Shown here piece after piece: positions 1-11,876 of a stretch of DNA of 64,000 nt. Each line of letters opens with the position of its first letter. The first letter of the stretch is position 1. Under the pieces are notes generated by a model. The model made no database searches. It saw only the letters and a list, made by a program, of their open reading frames with translations, and was not told the DNA's origin. Origin of the DNA: Adineta steineri (taxonomy: Eukaryota > Rotifera > Eurotatoria > Adinetida > Adinetidae); the NCBI GenBank assembly GCA_905250115.1, contig CAJNOI010000050.1:372706-436705 (forward strand), in the 5' to 3' direction. The position numbers and the translations under genes are program-made.

Positions 1-508
1 AATCTTGTTTTATCTCAAAATCAAAATAAACCTCAATATTAAATATATAATCAATATTCTCCGAAGTAAAACCAGCAAGGATAGTTATTATTTGTTGAGT
101 TGTATAAATAGAAAATTCAATCGATTCATTTGAAGTATAATCTTCTTCATCAGTTATATATTTTGTGTGTTTATTAATTATTGATGAATATTCAATAATC
201 GTTTTAGGTATTGAACTATTGATATTCAATGAATTTTCTGTAAAAATATTGTCTAAATAGAAATAAAATATTATAAGCAATCAATGAATATACTAATTTT
301 AAATCATCAGTAAAACAGGAATAGACATTCTATATTTTACTTGAATTTCTAAAAAAATATATTTTAATAACTTACCAAGAGTTAATGTTTGATTGTTATT
401 ATAATTAATAATATCATGATTTAAAAGTTTCGAATCTTGTTGACAGAAATACGATTGAATAGAAAATAGGATTATGATAGTAAGTAGAATTTTATTTGTA
501 AAACGCAT
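1..508 (-). CDS. Secreted protein, 5' end only (partial)
   Basis: Unrecognised gene truncated by the left edge of the window. Coding exons are 376-508 (start codon at 508) and 252 down to base 1. The intron 253-375 has GTAAG...TTTAG ends, and the frame stays open to base 1. The first 22 residues (MRFTNKILLTIIILFSIQSY...) are a clear signal peptide: a basic start followed by a hydrophobic core. The following 100 or so residues are Asn/Ile/Glu/Thr-rich with several N-glycosylation sequons and no cysteines after the signal region. I see no domain signature. Export by the secretory pathway is inferred from the signal peptide only; the function is unknown. Confidence 0.6.
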
Positions 509-3500
509 TTGGTTTGATCAAATGTATGTGTTAGATATAATAAATGATGAATGTGAGACAATCTAAATTAAGACAAACAAAATATAAAGTATATTGTATC
601 TTTGTGTCTATAACCTCGTTCGTCTTATCGCTTAACTGCCTAGGTAATGACCGTAATTAAAACGTTTGAATGAATGAAACGGAAATGACTTTTACCTTTA
701 TTTTTTTGTTGTTTTTATAAAATTTCGTATTTGATTAGACACACTGTTCAACGTCTTTTAAATGTAATTTTATTCGATAGTTGAAATCGAATAATGAGGA
801 TAGATGGAAAGAAAGAATAAGAATAAACTATGAATAAGGAGTATACTAAAGGGACAAAAGAATATTTTCTCTTTCTAAAGTAGGACGAAAAAAAAATCAA
901 ATTATATCAACATCATCGTTGGGAGGAGAATGAACACTTTAATCGTATTGATGGTCAATAACATAAAATCGATTCATGTCTGTCTTATTTATAATTCAGC
1001 GACATACTGAGTGTATGTATAAGCATCAAGTCTAAGAAATAGTCGATATACACATTGAGCTTACTGTTCAATCAAATATAAAAACAGTTCCATTCAAACC
1101 TAAAGAATATATTCTGTATTAAGACTAATTTCTCGTTTTTTTCACACATGTAATAACCTTTCTTAATGTCGTGTACAATTATAGTTGTATTTAATCGAAA
1201 GCAATATATATACATATGTCGCGTGATTGATATAAAATAAATTCATAATGTAACTTTTTATGTATATGTCTTATAATACAAAAAAATCAATTTTATTTTG
1301 TTAAAGTAATGAAGAGAAGGAAAAAAGAATAAATTCTATCAAGGTATAAACTATATTTCTCGATGTTTCTATTATGTAAGATTAGTTGTAAAATGACATG
1401 TACAAACGTTAATTTATAACTAAAATTGATCAACCAGAAAAATATACATACTATCTGATCTGTCAATTTGACAAGATAAATAATCATAGTTTTTCGAGCG
1501 AAGCATTTATCGTATTGTAGATATTTTATTTAAGATAGATTTTTCTATTTAACAAAAAATTTTATTCTTAGATTTGATTATTCGAACTAATTAACAAAAA
1601 TGATGTAATATTGAGAATTACATGTTTTCATCATTTATCATAGATTATTCAATACATGTAATATATGTCATTGAAATCTTATGTTTCGTACTTATCTTAA
1701 AAAGTCGAGATGATTAGATTGACATATATATGAATATAGTATAGTTTATACTTCTTCCTTTTTTTTTTTATTAAAAATAGTCAAAGATACATTAGCATGT
1801 TCAGGTATACATTTCAACTATTTTAACCTAGAAGAATAAGTTCTCACTCAATACAATGGCAGACTCTTAAATCGCAAAGGGGGGATGATTTTAGTATTAT
1901 TAATAAACTTTACCTATTAATGTCAGAATTACATCATGTGAATTCAAAATAATTTTTTGACATAATATCGAAATATTCAAATAAGAAACCCATAAACTAT
2001 TGTTAGATATTAATATATTTTATTTATAAAACAGGGAAACCTTATAAAATAGACGACAATATTACAACGAGATGAACTGCATGTTTTAAGAATGTATGAA
2101 CATACAGGTAGAATTCAACTATACTTACTTAATTTTCTAAGACAAAAATCTTTGTCATTCATTCATGTGCTTACGTTCTAAGTATAGGTGATGTTTGAAC
2201 GAGAAATAAATCAGATACTGATCAAGAAATAAAAGGTCGAAATTGTAAATCAAATCAGTATCAGTTTTTTTGGTTTAATATGAAGAATATGAAGAAGATC
2301 TAGTCTTTATTTGTAAATAAATACAGGAGATATGTATTTTGTATGAACATACAAGAGTTAGACATGCCAAATATTTATGAAGGTAAGAAATATACATTAG
2401 ATTGCATAGTATATTGAAAAGATGAAGAAAATGCAATTTTTACGCATGATTTACAGACATATAGTTCTAAATATGTATTCATGTCCGAAATTTGTACCCA
2501 AAAAGCAAAGTTAGAAATATTACAAGTAAATTGCATGATCATGCATGATATTAAACAATTTCAAGGATATTTTTCTACTCAATGGATATTTTTTGTAATT
2601 AAATATATTCTTTGACTTTTCATATTTCACCAGAAAGTTTATTCTTCATTCTTATCTATTTACTATACTTTTAGTTAATTCAAAAAACATAAATATTCGC
2701 TTTTTTTAAAATTATTTGTGTATCTATATTCTCAATGACATATAATAGTAAAGAACAAAACAATACTGTTGATAGTTTTCCATGTCAATGTCATTTGTAT
2801 TGTATGAGTTATTATCAAATATGCGTGTAATCAATATTATGATCAATTTAAAATATGATATATGCATGCAGACACCTATTATGACTATTGTTTCGAACAA
2901 TTAACCTTGATAGGGGTACGAAAAAATGTCGGATTATTTAATACTGATCAATCTTTCGGTTTCATTTGATTTATTTGCAGAAAAATAAAACGATTTATCA
3001 AAACGATACACTCGATTTAATTCCTATATAGATTCAAATGTAAAATATATCGATATTATTGATGAGATACTATTTATAGGTTATAAGTTATTCTGTATAT
3101 CTTTGATAAATAAATAAATAAGATCACCAAGTGTTATTATTGGTTTTAGTAAGAAAAATAATGGTAGACAAAATATGAGAAATAATATTGTCGTTCTTCA
3201 ATGACATTTCATTGTTTACATTTGAAACCTTTTACATATGTCGAATAACAAAAAATGAATATGTCCTATACCCTTGACCTTGAAAAACAAAAGTGTGAAG
3301 AAGTGATTGAAAAAAAACAATTAAGTTCTTTTATTTATTATTCATCAAAGCTATTTAATGACTTTTAAGGTATCTAAACGACAATAAGACTTCATTATTA
3401 ATATCAGAAGATATATTCCTTTATTAATATCAAAAGAAACCGCCTATTTGATTGAATTATAAATAATACTATTCAATACAGTAAGTGATAAATAACTCTG

Positions 3501-3616
3501 TTTTATAAAAATATACAAGTATTTTAAACTTATAATTTAATTGAATTATTGTAAAACTGTACATTAAATATATAAAAATAACAGATGAAAGAAAAAAATC
3601 TATATGTAAATAAAGT
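509..3616. other. Intergenic, AT-rich, no gene seen
   Basis: About 3.1 kb between the secreted-protein gene and the CaaX protein gene. It is strongly AT-rich with poly-A/T runs. Short open frames such as the minus-strand one at 1293-1487 lack family features, consistent splice partners or codon character. I see no RNA gene, repeat array or transposon end. Confidence 0.5.
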
Positions 3617-3970
3617 TTATAAAATAACACAGCTTTTTTTTGTTTTCTTTTTTTTATGCGATTTTGACGATCTATTTCTGTTTGGATAAGAATTATAGTC
3701 TGATCTTCTGCTCTGGCTATATCGTGGATCAAAATTTGAATTCATATTTCGGTCATCATTATATGTCGCATTATAATTATAATTTGGTTGTGTTCGTTGA
3801 ATCTCTCTTTGATTAGTTGTTGACATCATGTGTAGCCTTTCTGGAACATATGTATCTCGAAATTGATCACGATAAGGTGTATTATGTTCACAATGAAAAA
3901 CATTTTTTTGTCGACATATAGCACAACGAAAATCCTCTTGTTGAATTCGTTTACCAGAAAATGTTGCCAT
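3617..3970 (-). CDS. Small Cys-motif protein with polybasic CaaX prenylation tail
   Basis: Single-exon gene for 117 residues. Near the N-terminus is a cysteine/histidine cluster, CAIC-x7-CEH (about residues 16-29), that could bind one zinc ion. The middle is disordered and rich in Asn, Tyr, Arg and Ser. The C-terminus is KKKKTKK-SCVIL. CVIL fits the CaaX box; a Leu in the last position favours geranylgeranylation, and the Lys cluster just before it is the usual second membrane signal of Ras/Rho-type proteins. I infer a small protein anchored on the inner face of a membrane. It is not a GTPase: no P-loop is present. Start chosen at the first Met, with no upstream in-frame extension. Function unknown. 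Confidence 0.6.
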   Translation of the reverse strand: MATFSGKRIQQEDFRCAICRQKNVFHCEHNTPYRDQFRDTYVPERLHMMSTTNQREIQRTQPNYNYNATYNDDRNMNSNFDPRYSQSRRSDYNSYPNRNRSSKSHKKKKTKKSCVIL

Positions 3971-5773
3971 TTTATTTTATAAATAAATCTGAAAATATAT
4001 TTGAACTTGAAATTGGATACTATATAGAAGTTTTCGATGTATAATTAAGCAAGTATTACCCACAAACTTGATTTTATGAATATACAATAGAACTTTTTTT
4101 TTCTATATACATAAATCTTGAAACATTCTTCTCTATTGATTTAATCGACTATTTCAATATAAACTCTTGAGAATTATTTTTCTTCGTTAAGATTAACAAA
4201 CATAATTGTTAAATATCAGTATCAGAGAACGAACTATTTACTTTAGCACTTACCAGTTTTGAATAGACGTTATTGTGTATATATATATATACTTACATTC
4301 AATTGCTAAATTGTGAAAAAAGTGGATGAAACAATTTCTCTTTTTTTCTTTCGTGCAATGATTTAAAACGTAAATATATGACATATGTTTGTTTTTTTTT
4401 AATCGAAACTTGAAAAAAAAATTGTTACTTAGACAACCAATCAAGAATGTATTATTAAGGGAAAAAAGAAATTGAGATATTTTATTGCTTGGATACGTTT
4501 ACTTTATTCCGAGAATAATTATCAACTACTATTGATTATATCGTCTTGTAAATTTCGAAAAAAAAATTTTTATATGATTAACATTTTTGTTTATATAATT
4601 TGTAAGACAGAATATTATTATTATGGAAAAAAAACAAGAAACTTCTTGTATTTCTTATTGTAACCATTAAGACGAATGATCTTATGATATTATCAGTGTT
4701 GATAGCCAATCATAAAAAAAAGATACTTGAAGGAACAGATTGCCAGAAGCTTTTCTATATTTTATATAAGAAACCTTAGTAAGTCTTTTATCTACTATCT
4801 TTAAGAAATAAAGTTCGATCGATTTATTAATAAATCTGAAGTATCAATAGACAATACAGGAACTCTTCGCTCTATATCTTATATTTTTTTTCCCAGGGTT
4901 ATTGCGTTACAACTTTGTTTTCATATTATTAGACCAAAGCATATATTAAATATTCATTGTAATGAAAAGTATCAAAGTAAATAATAAATATGTTATATAG
5001 CTAAGATTTTGAAGATAACTATTATTCTTTTCATTATATTAAATTTTTATGAATATGCATATTTTTATCTAAGAACGTGTATCACACCATGTGTGGATAT
5101 TTAAATGTGTTTGCTCATCAATCACAACAGTGTAATTATTCTTATATATTCGACTTCCATGTTTTTGACATATACATAGAGCTTATAGTATAATCTATCT
5201 CATATAATATATCCTATTAAAAAATCAAATAAATCATTTTAATAGATGAAAGACAGATTTTTCTACAAACAAATTATCCAATGTCGTCGTAATATTATTT
5301 TCAATTCCTCTATTATAAATAAATAATAAGGTCAGATTTTATTTCGAACCTTTTTTGGATGTGCGTCAAAAAAAATAAACCCGTGTTACAGTTTATTATC
5401 AGTAAAACGAAAAAAATAGTAAAGGTAAAAAAAAATGAAATAAACTAATCTCTTATTGACATAAGACGAACGAGAAAAAGTACAAGTTACATTCATCTTT
5501 TGTACTCATCAATTCATGTTGATATTATCTACAAAAGACAAATGTTTAATTTTTCAAGTATTTCAATTAGCACCATCTTTTGTTTAGAAAAGAAATAAAG
5601 GCATTGAACACTATTAATATGGCTGAAAGATAAGCAAATGATATCATCAGTTGAGTCATATATGTAACCATGTGTGTGTTCCCAATCGAAAAAAAAAGAA
5701 ATGAAAGATAACAGGTAAAATATTCATCATTTTTTAGATATAAATTTTAGAAAAAAGATATCTAAATATTTCT
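3971..5773. other. Intergenic between divergent genes
   Basis: About 1.8 kb, AT-rich, between the minus-strand CaaX gene and the plus-strand SLC45 gene, so it should hold both promoters. Only short spurious frames (for example 4472-4663 and 4250-4444) made of Ile/Tyr/Lys codons are present. No recognisable element. Confidence 0.4.
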
Positions 5774-8700
5774 ATGGCACATTCATCTCCATCATCCGTT
5801 AAAAGTGAACCAACAGGAACATTATATTCCGCTAATGAACCAAATTTATCATACACATCTTTATATGATACATCTATTGACAATACTTTAACGAATCAAA
5901 CAAATGATATACCTCCAACATCATCATCAATTTATATTGACGGACCAATTGTTCCATCAAATGATACTCCATTTGATCTTCTACAAGGTTTTTCTGCACC
6001 AACACTTCCAGTTTATATTAATATGGGAATGAATCAACCTACAGATAATGTAACTTTTGCAGGACCAATAACAACAACAGATCTACCTTTATCACGTTCA
6101 TTAGCATCTATTAATGTTGATCATCCACTACCTCCAACATCAATTCAAAGACATAATCATCAACATCATCATTTTCCACATCATTCACAAAATCGTAATC
6201 GTTATCCATATTTATTGGGACCAATAAGTTCAAAAGGACTTACTCGATCGTCAGATTCACGAGGTAGTTTAGATGGTCTACCTTATTATGAACAACGACC
6301 TGCTTTTCGACGTTCTTATTTTGCTCTTAGAAGACAAAGAATACCAAAAGGTTTTAGAAAAAAGAAATTAAATAAGAAATTTTATTTGAAATATTCTTTT
6401 TTTTCAGCTCCACCAATGCCAAAACATTTATTTCCTGGTTTTAAACAGAATAGAGCATCGTCAGTAGCTGAAATTGGCGAAAGTACAAATGAAGATGAAG
6501 ATGAAGGTAATTTTAAAAAAAAGAAACATATAAATTATTTAATTTCATAAGGCATATGATCATTAAGTAAAAATCTTAATTGAGATTTCTTATGATACCA
6601 TTCTTTTTCTGGTTCGAAATTTTCAAGTTCAATTATATCGGTTTGTAATCGATCGACATCAGTTATCATAAGTGTTGGTAGTAGTAAAGTTTTTATAGCA
6701 GATTTCGATGACATATATGTTGCATTTGTCATTTCACTCATTAATGTATTTGTTGATAATTGACGCTTAAAATTAAATCGACTAGTTGAAGGCGGTGAGT
6801 TTAACGAAGGTATTGAAGATTTTTTGTGATAATTATCATTAGACTGTGGATATGAAAAATTTTGATAAGCAGGATGATAGAGAAGAGAAGTAGCATTATC
6901 ACTAGATGATGATAATATTGATGGACTATACGCTAAATTTGTAAAACCTGTTGAACTTGGAAATGTTATTGTCATTGGTTCATCGGTTATATGTTGACAT
7001 GATGACGTAAAATATGGATGTTCATGAGTAGTTTTTGATCTTTCAGAAATAAATGAAACAGAAGTAACAATACTGATTCGATCATCATCGTCATCATCAT
7101 CATTGTCATCATTTTCCGACATATTACCTCCTATTAATGTTTGTTTAATATTCGTTAATAATAATGATGGCAAATTTAATATTCGATTATAACGAAACAT
7201 ATCATAATTTGTCTTTTCCTTTAATTGACGATAAGTTTCAATTGAGAGAAATATAAATCCAATGATTAACCATAGACAACATACTGAACCAAATATAATT
7301 AATAGACGTTTAAATAAAATTAACTGATCTATTGTATTCGTTGACATGATTAAGTAAAAGTATTATCATCTTTCGTTTTTTTTTCTAATAATTTCTTGTT
7401 ACATTCCGATATGAATGCCTATCGTTAATATATTTCTCCTTTCTCTCTCTCTCTTTCTACTTCATTTTCTTTCTTCGTTTTTTTTGGGTTTTTTTTTGTT
7501 CTATATGGATGTAAGTAAGGAAACGGAAGGAAAAATTAGCGCTCGGGCACGCATTGAATAGAATGAAGCACGTATAATCATCTGAGCTAACATTATTGTT
7601 CTATAGATTCTCGCGCATACCGAATTGAACATCTATATTCATCATCGATCGAGTAAATCATATGTTTGACTATTGTTCGAATAATTCTATAGAGTTCTTT
7701 GCACACCTGATCATCGATCAATGTTCAAAAAACATATTCTTTCTTCTTTTGATCATGACAGAAACAACCGTGTTTTCACTATTGAATGAATAATATATAT
7801 ATATAAAAATAAGCACAAAAGAAAACAAACATGGCTTTTAAGTATCAAGTTAATTATATGTGAAATACACATTGAAAAGCGAGTTATTTAAACATCACAT
7901 CAATTCTATGAAGGATGTAAAAATGAGTTATGATGTATATTGAACAAAAGCACACCGGAAGATAGTTTAGAATTTTCCAGTCCTATTCTTAGCTGTAAAT
8001 TCGTTATTACTCACAAGTATATTAATAGCTTGAATTCCTAGATAAAATAAGAATAAAAACTTTTATACAGGATCTTATTCAAATAGACTTTTGTTGTTGT
8101 CTAATGATCTCGAACGTACGTAGAATGATGAAAAATAAGCGCGTAATTAATTGATATTATTAAGATAAATAGATGATTTCTGGTTGATGTCTACAATATA
8201 TTTTGACAAGTCATTCATGAAAATAACATAATTGATTAATCGTTCTTATCATTTCTGTAGAATCTACTACTAATTACTCTCATGTTTTATTTTAGATCAA
8301 CCACCATCAAAAAGTATATGGATTATTTTACGATTGGTTTTCTTTTTCTTTGCAATTGAATTTATGTATGCAGTTGAAACAGCACTAACAGTACCTATTT
8401 TAACTTCATTACGAGTACCTGAATCGTAAATCATTTATATAATTCAAATTTACAAAATTTTCTCATCTTTTTGTTTCTATTAAGATTTTATTCAATGGCT
8501 TGGTTAATAAGTCCAATTCTTGGATTTTTTCTTCAACCAATTATTGGTATGTGGAGTGATACATGTAAATGTAAATGGGGAAGACGAAGGCCATTCATTT
8601 TAGCTTTTGCTATTGGTAAATTGACTTTCAAAAAGAGAAACAAAACATATTTTTATTTTTTTAAGGTGCTTTTCTCGGTGTTACATTATTACTTAATAGT

Positions 8701-9366
8701 TCAGATTTAGGTGTACTTCTTGGTGATTCAACTGAAAAGGGAACGGTTTGTGTTTGTTAATTTTATTTATATATATATATTATTTTTGTTTGTAAAGATT
8801 CCATACAAAGCTGTCATATTAACAGCCGTGGGTGTAACTTTTCTTGGTAAAATATAAATGATTAATAAGATTTGACAGATTAATGGTTGTATAATATATA
8901 GATTTTTGTGCGGATAGTGCTGATGCACCCATACGTGCTTATTTGATTGATACAACAAATCCAGCAGATCAAGAACGAGGATTTAATATACATGCTATTC
9001 TTGGTAAATAATTAGATTTTGTTTTTTGTTTTCTTATAGAATTTATTTTCTTTATGTTTGATTTTTCTAGGAGGTAGAAAATAATGTTCTATGAAAATGA
9101 AATATATGTATGTATAGATTGATTTAAAATAGGTTTTGGTGGTGGTTTAGGTTTTATTGTTGGTGCAATTCATTGGGATCCTATTCCAATGTTTACTAAA
9201 CACGGTAAAATAAAAATATAAGTTTTGAAAAAATAAAATAAATTTATGCTGGATTTTAGGTGGCGAATTTAGTGTGATTTTTTATGTTGCTAGCGTTTTA
9301 TTTATTATATGTTCGATATCAACATTAACAAGTGTTCGTGAAGAACCACTTATATCATCATCATCA
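5774..9366 (+). CDS. SLC45: SLC45-family proton/sugar symporter, 3' end lost in gap
   Basis: Exons: 5774-6350, 6408-6506, 8296-8425, 8485-8615, 8666-8745, 8798-8846, 8902-9003, 9133-9204, 9260-9366 (into an N gap). Phases agree at every junction; 449 residues before the gap. Residues 1-225 form a disordered Ser/Pro/His-rich cytosolic tail. From residue 226 the sequence follows SLC45 transporters: an EFMYAVETA first membrane helix, [16 protein letters not shown] in the second, the WGRRRPFIL loop typical of this major-facilitator branch, then [16 protein letters not shown] and [16 protein letters not shown]. Family members co-transport sucrose-like sugars with protons. The C-terminal six helices are missing, and the gap starts in the Ser-rich central loop. 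The long tail may be a separate gene: it is linked only by phase-matched splicing across the 1.8-kb intron 6507-8295, which carries another gene. Confidence 0.75.
6535..7347 (-). CDS. Nested single-pass membrane protein, unknown function
   Basis: Intronless open frame of 270 residues on the strand opposite SLC45, lying wholly inside its intron 6507-8295 and ending 28 bases from that intron's 5' splice site. Residues 12-35 ([24 protein letters not shown]) form one strong membrane helix. A short basic segment follows, then a cytosolic or extracellular Ser/Asn-rich tail of about 200 residues with an Asp run at about 79-89. Codon use matches the neighbouring genes. No domain is recognised. The length, lack of stops and ordinary amino-acid composition support a real gene, but it could be a chance long frame. 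Confidence 0.5.
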   Translation of the reverse strand: MSTNTIDQLILFKRLLIIFGSVCCLWLIIGFIFLSIETYRQLKEKTNYDMFRYNRILNLPSLLLTNIKQTLIGGNMSENDDNDDDDDDDRISIVTSVSFISERSKTTHEHPYFTSSCQHITDEPMTITFPSSTGFTNLAYSPSILSSSSDNATSLLYHPAYQNFSYPQSNDNYHKKSSIPSLNSPPSTSRFNFKRQLSTNTLMSEMTNATYMSSKSAIKTLLLPTLMITDVDRLQTDIIELENFEPEKEWYHKKSQLRFLLNDHMPYEIK

Positions 9367-9466
9367 NNNNNNNNNNNNNNNNNNNNNNNNNNNNNNNNNN
9401 NNNNNNNNNNNNNNNNNNNNNNNNNNNNNNNNNNNNNNNNNNNNNNNNNNNNNNNNNNNNNNNNNN
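9367..9466. other. Assembly gap (100 N)
   Basis: Exactly 100 N, the usual placeholder for unknown length. The left flank is a TCA repeat inside the SLC45 coding frame. The right flank is intron sequence of the convergent minus-strand gene. The gap therefore hides the 3' halves of two genes and must represent more than 100 bases. Confidence 0.95.
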
Positions 9467-9494
9467 TGAATAAAATTACTTATTATTTTCTTAC

Positions 9495-9807
9495 TTGGAC
9501 AATTAATATGTAATTTACATTGATTAGCTGCTGCTTTCGTTCGAGTTGTTCCATAAGTTGATGCTATTGAAGAATATGATTGTTCGGGATTTGAATATAA
9601 ATCATTATTTGGATTTCGTTTATTTAAATAAGGTGATGGTGTTTGAAGTTGCTGTTGAGATTGTGCTTGTCGATATCCATAATAATTATATGATGATGGT
9701 GGTGGTGCATAAGGATTAGGAATATTTGATGGTTGATATTGATCTGCTATTATGATCGAAATAAGAAGAAATCCAAAGAATAAATTGTAATAAAACATTC
9801 GAAGCAC
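9495..9807 (-). CDS. Secreted Pro/Gln/Tyr-rich protein, first exon (partial)
   Basis: First coding exon, 104 residues, starting with a signal peptide (residues 1-21, LFFGFLLISIIIA core). The mature part is low complexity: Pro/Tyr/Gln/Ser-rich, with APPPSS and QAQSQQQLQ stretches, then two cysteines close to the exon end. The exon ends at a GTAAG donor (9494), and the rest lies in or beyond the 100-N gap. The composition recalls matrix or mucus-type secreted proteins, but no family is recognised. It runs towards the SLC45 gene, so both are convergent into the gap. Confidence 0.55.
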
Positions 9808-11151
9808 TATAAATAGAATAAACTTCTAAAATCTATATCTAAAAATCGTTTATGTGACACAATAAGTGGTCGATAAATATATATAAGTATATGATTAAGA
9901 GATGAGATTATTTGAAATGATCGTTCAGGTTAGAATATATATGTATATAGGAAACTCGATTTCCTTTTTGTATTATTATAAATAGCTTCGAGCTTGTTTA
10001 TATGTGTGTGTCAAAAAATTGATATATACATCATTATTTGTTACAAAAACTAATTTCTATTGACATGTATACAGATTTATTCGCTCTGTAAAATAACATT
10101 AATAAGTCGTCTATATTATTTCCTGTTAATCAATACCTAGTTCTCTTATGAAAATAAACAAAAATAAGGAAAATAAACTCAACTGAGATGTGCATAAGAA
10201 GTGTATACATACTTGATAAATTATTGAATAAAATAAAAATCCATGATCGACTTTATTATTGTCGTTACTGTACTAAAAGAAATGATTGAGAAAAAGAGCG
10301 AGAGAAAAAAAAAATCTGAAAAAAAAGAAAAAAATCATCGTGTATAATAGAAGAAAAAATAAGAGTGTTTAAGATGAATCTCTTCCTTTTCTTCTTGTTC
10401 GTTCTAATTTTATTATAATAATATAATCAGAAAGTAAGATGATGGAAAAAATATATAAATATAAATAATACACCGTGATTTCCGATTTCTAATAACTATT
10501 ATTTATAAACGTGCTTTTCTCGTTCTAGTCTTTAATACATCCGTTAACAAGGTTTTGATGAGAAGAAGAAGTATCGAAGGTCAAATCAGAACGGATAGAT
10601 TACCGATCAAATTACTTTTATTGAATAGAACTTTCTTTCTTTCTTTTTTTCTTCTTATTTTGATAAGAGTATGAATATTGTACTAAATAAAAGTGTAATT
10701 AACTCTACACTTCGATTCGATACAAACCTACATTATGATTTTTCTTTCACTCTTGGGTATTCATATGTTGTTAATTAAACTGTATCGAATGTTGAAGCAT
10801 CCGGAAAAATGTTCTGTTAATGAACCCGAGGATCTCTTTTAAATGCTACATGTGTTCTCTCATCATAAATTCTTCATCGATAGTGAAAAGAGAAACGGAA
10901 AAAAAAATAATTTTTTTTCTATTGTATTCGTTAATCCATTCAAGGACAAAAGCTTCTATTTTTTTTCTAATACATTTCAAAGCATATAAAATCAACATAT
11001 AGTTCTATAGAAAATCATTATTAATAAAATCTTAATTCATATTCATTACACAAGAACAATACACTAATATAGAAAAAACTATTTTGCTCAATGAACTAAA
11101 TAATCATTTTAAAAGATGTTTATTAAGTTTGCTTAGTTTTTTTTCTTCTTT
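9808..11151. other. Intergenic, no gene seen
   Basis: About 1.3 kb upstream of the secreted-protein exon and downstream of fRMsr. AT-rich with A-rich and pyrimidine-rich runs. The small plus-strand frame 10820-11002 has no supporting features. Confidence 0.4.
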
Positions 11152-11779
11152 TTAATTAAAGCATGGTTCAATAGATTCGCGTACAAGTTGTTCAAGATAG
11201 TGTTGATCAATATCATCAAAATGACATTCATATTCACTATCAACATCCAATACACCTAATACTTGTCCTTGTTCGTTATTTGATGACATACGAATAATAG
11301 GTACGACTATTTCAGACAATGAAGCCGATGAACATGCTTAAAAATAAGAAAGAAAAGAATATTTTTCAGTATAAAAATAAATTCTTTATTTCATACCAAT
11401 ATGACCAGGAAATTGATGAACATTTGGAACAACAATAGTTTTACTTTGTCCCCAACTTGCACCGCAAACACCTTTATTCAATTGAATTCTTGTACAAGCT
11501 AATGGACCCTATGAAAAAAAAAGAATTAAATTGTGCAAAAACAAGTATTGTATTTCGTGAACTTACTTGAAATGGTCCAAGTACTAATTGATTATCTTTA
11601 ACTAAATAAAATCCAACCCACCAAAAACCAAATACTTCTTTAAGTACTGCACTAATATTAGCAAGATTTGCAATAAAATCTTTTTCATGTTGAACTAAAC
11701 TTTTGATTTCAGCTAATACTTGTTTATATTTTTCTTCTTTGGATGCATTTTTATCAATATGTTCGAGACTCTCCGGCAT
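11152..11779 (-). CDS. msrC: Free methionine-(R)-sulfoxide reductase (GAF type)
   Basis: Exons 11567-11779, 11397-11508, 11152-11336, giving 169 residues, the normal size for the family. The enzyme reduces free methionine-R-sulfoxide using thioredoxin-type electron donors and acts in oxidative-stress defence. The whole protein is one GAF fold: FGFWWVGFYLVKDNQLVLGPFQGPLA, then KGVCG and a C-terminal LGVLDVDSEY. Three cysteines, at residues 76 (LACTRI), 86 (KGVCG) and 110 (HIACSS), have spacings of 10 and 24. This is the same spacing as the catalytic and resolving cysteines 84, 94 and 118 of E. coli YebR, so the active site is intact. The family is known from bacteria and unicellular eukaryotes and is generally absent from animals. 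The two short introns show it is a resident eukaryotic gene, not contamination. Confidence 0.9.
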
Positions 11780-11876
11780 GTTTTATTATCTAATATGACC
11801 TTTTCTATTCGCACATACTGTTTTTTTTATCTTTTCTTTTATCATTACGTGAGTTAGAGAAAAAAAAAATATGTTT

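Noticed and set aside
4472..4663. Short plus-strand frame of 63 codons
   Set aside because: Composed of Ile/Tyr/Phe/Lys codons expected by chance in AT-rich DNA; no start context, splice partner or motif.
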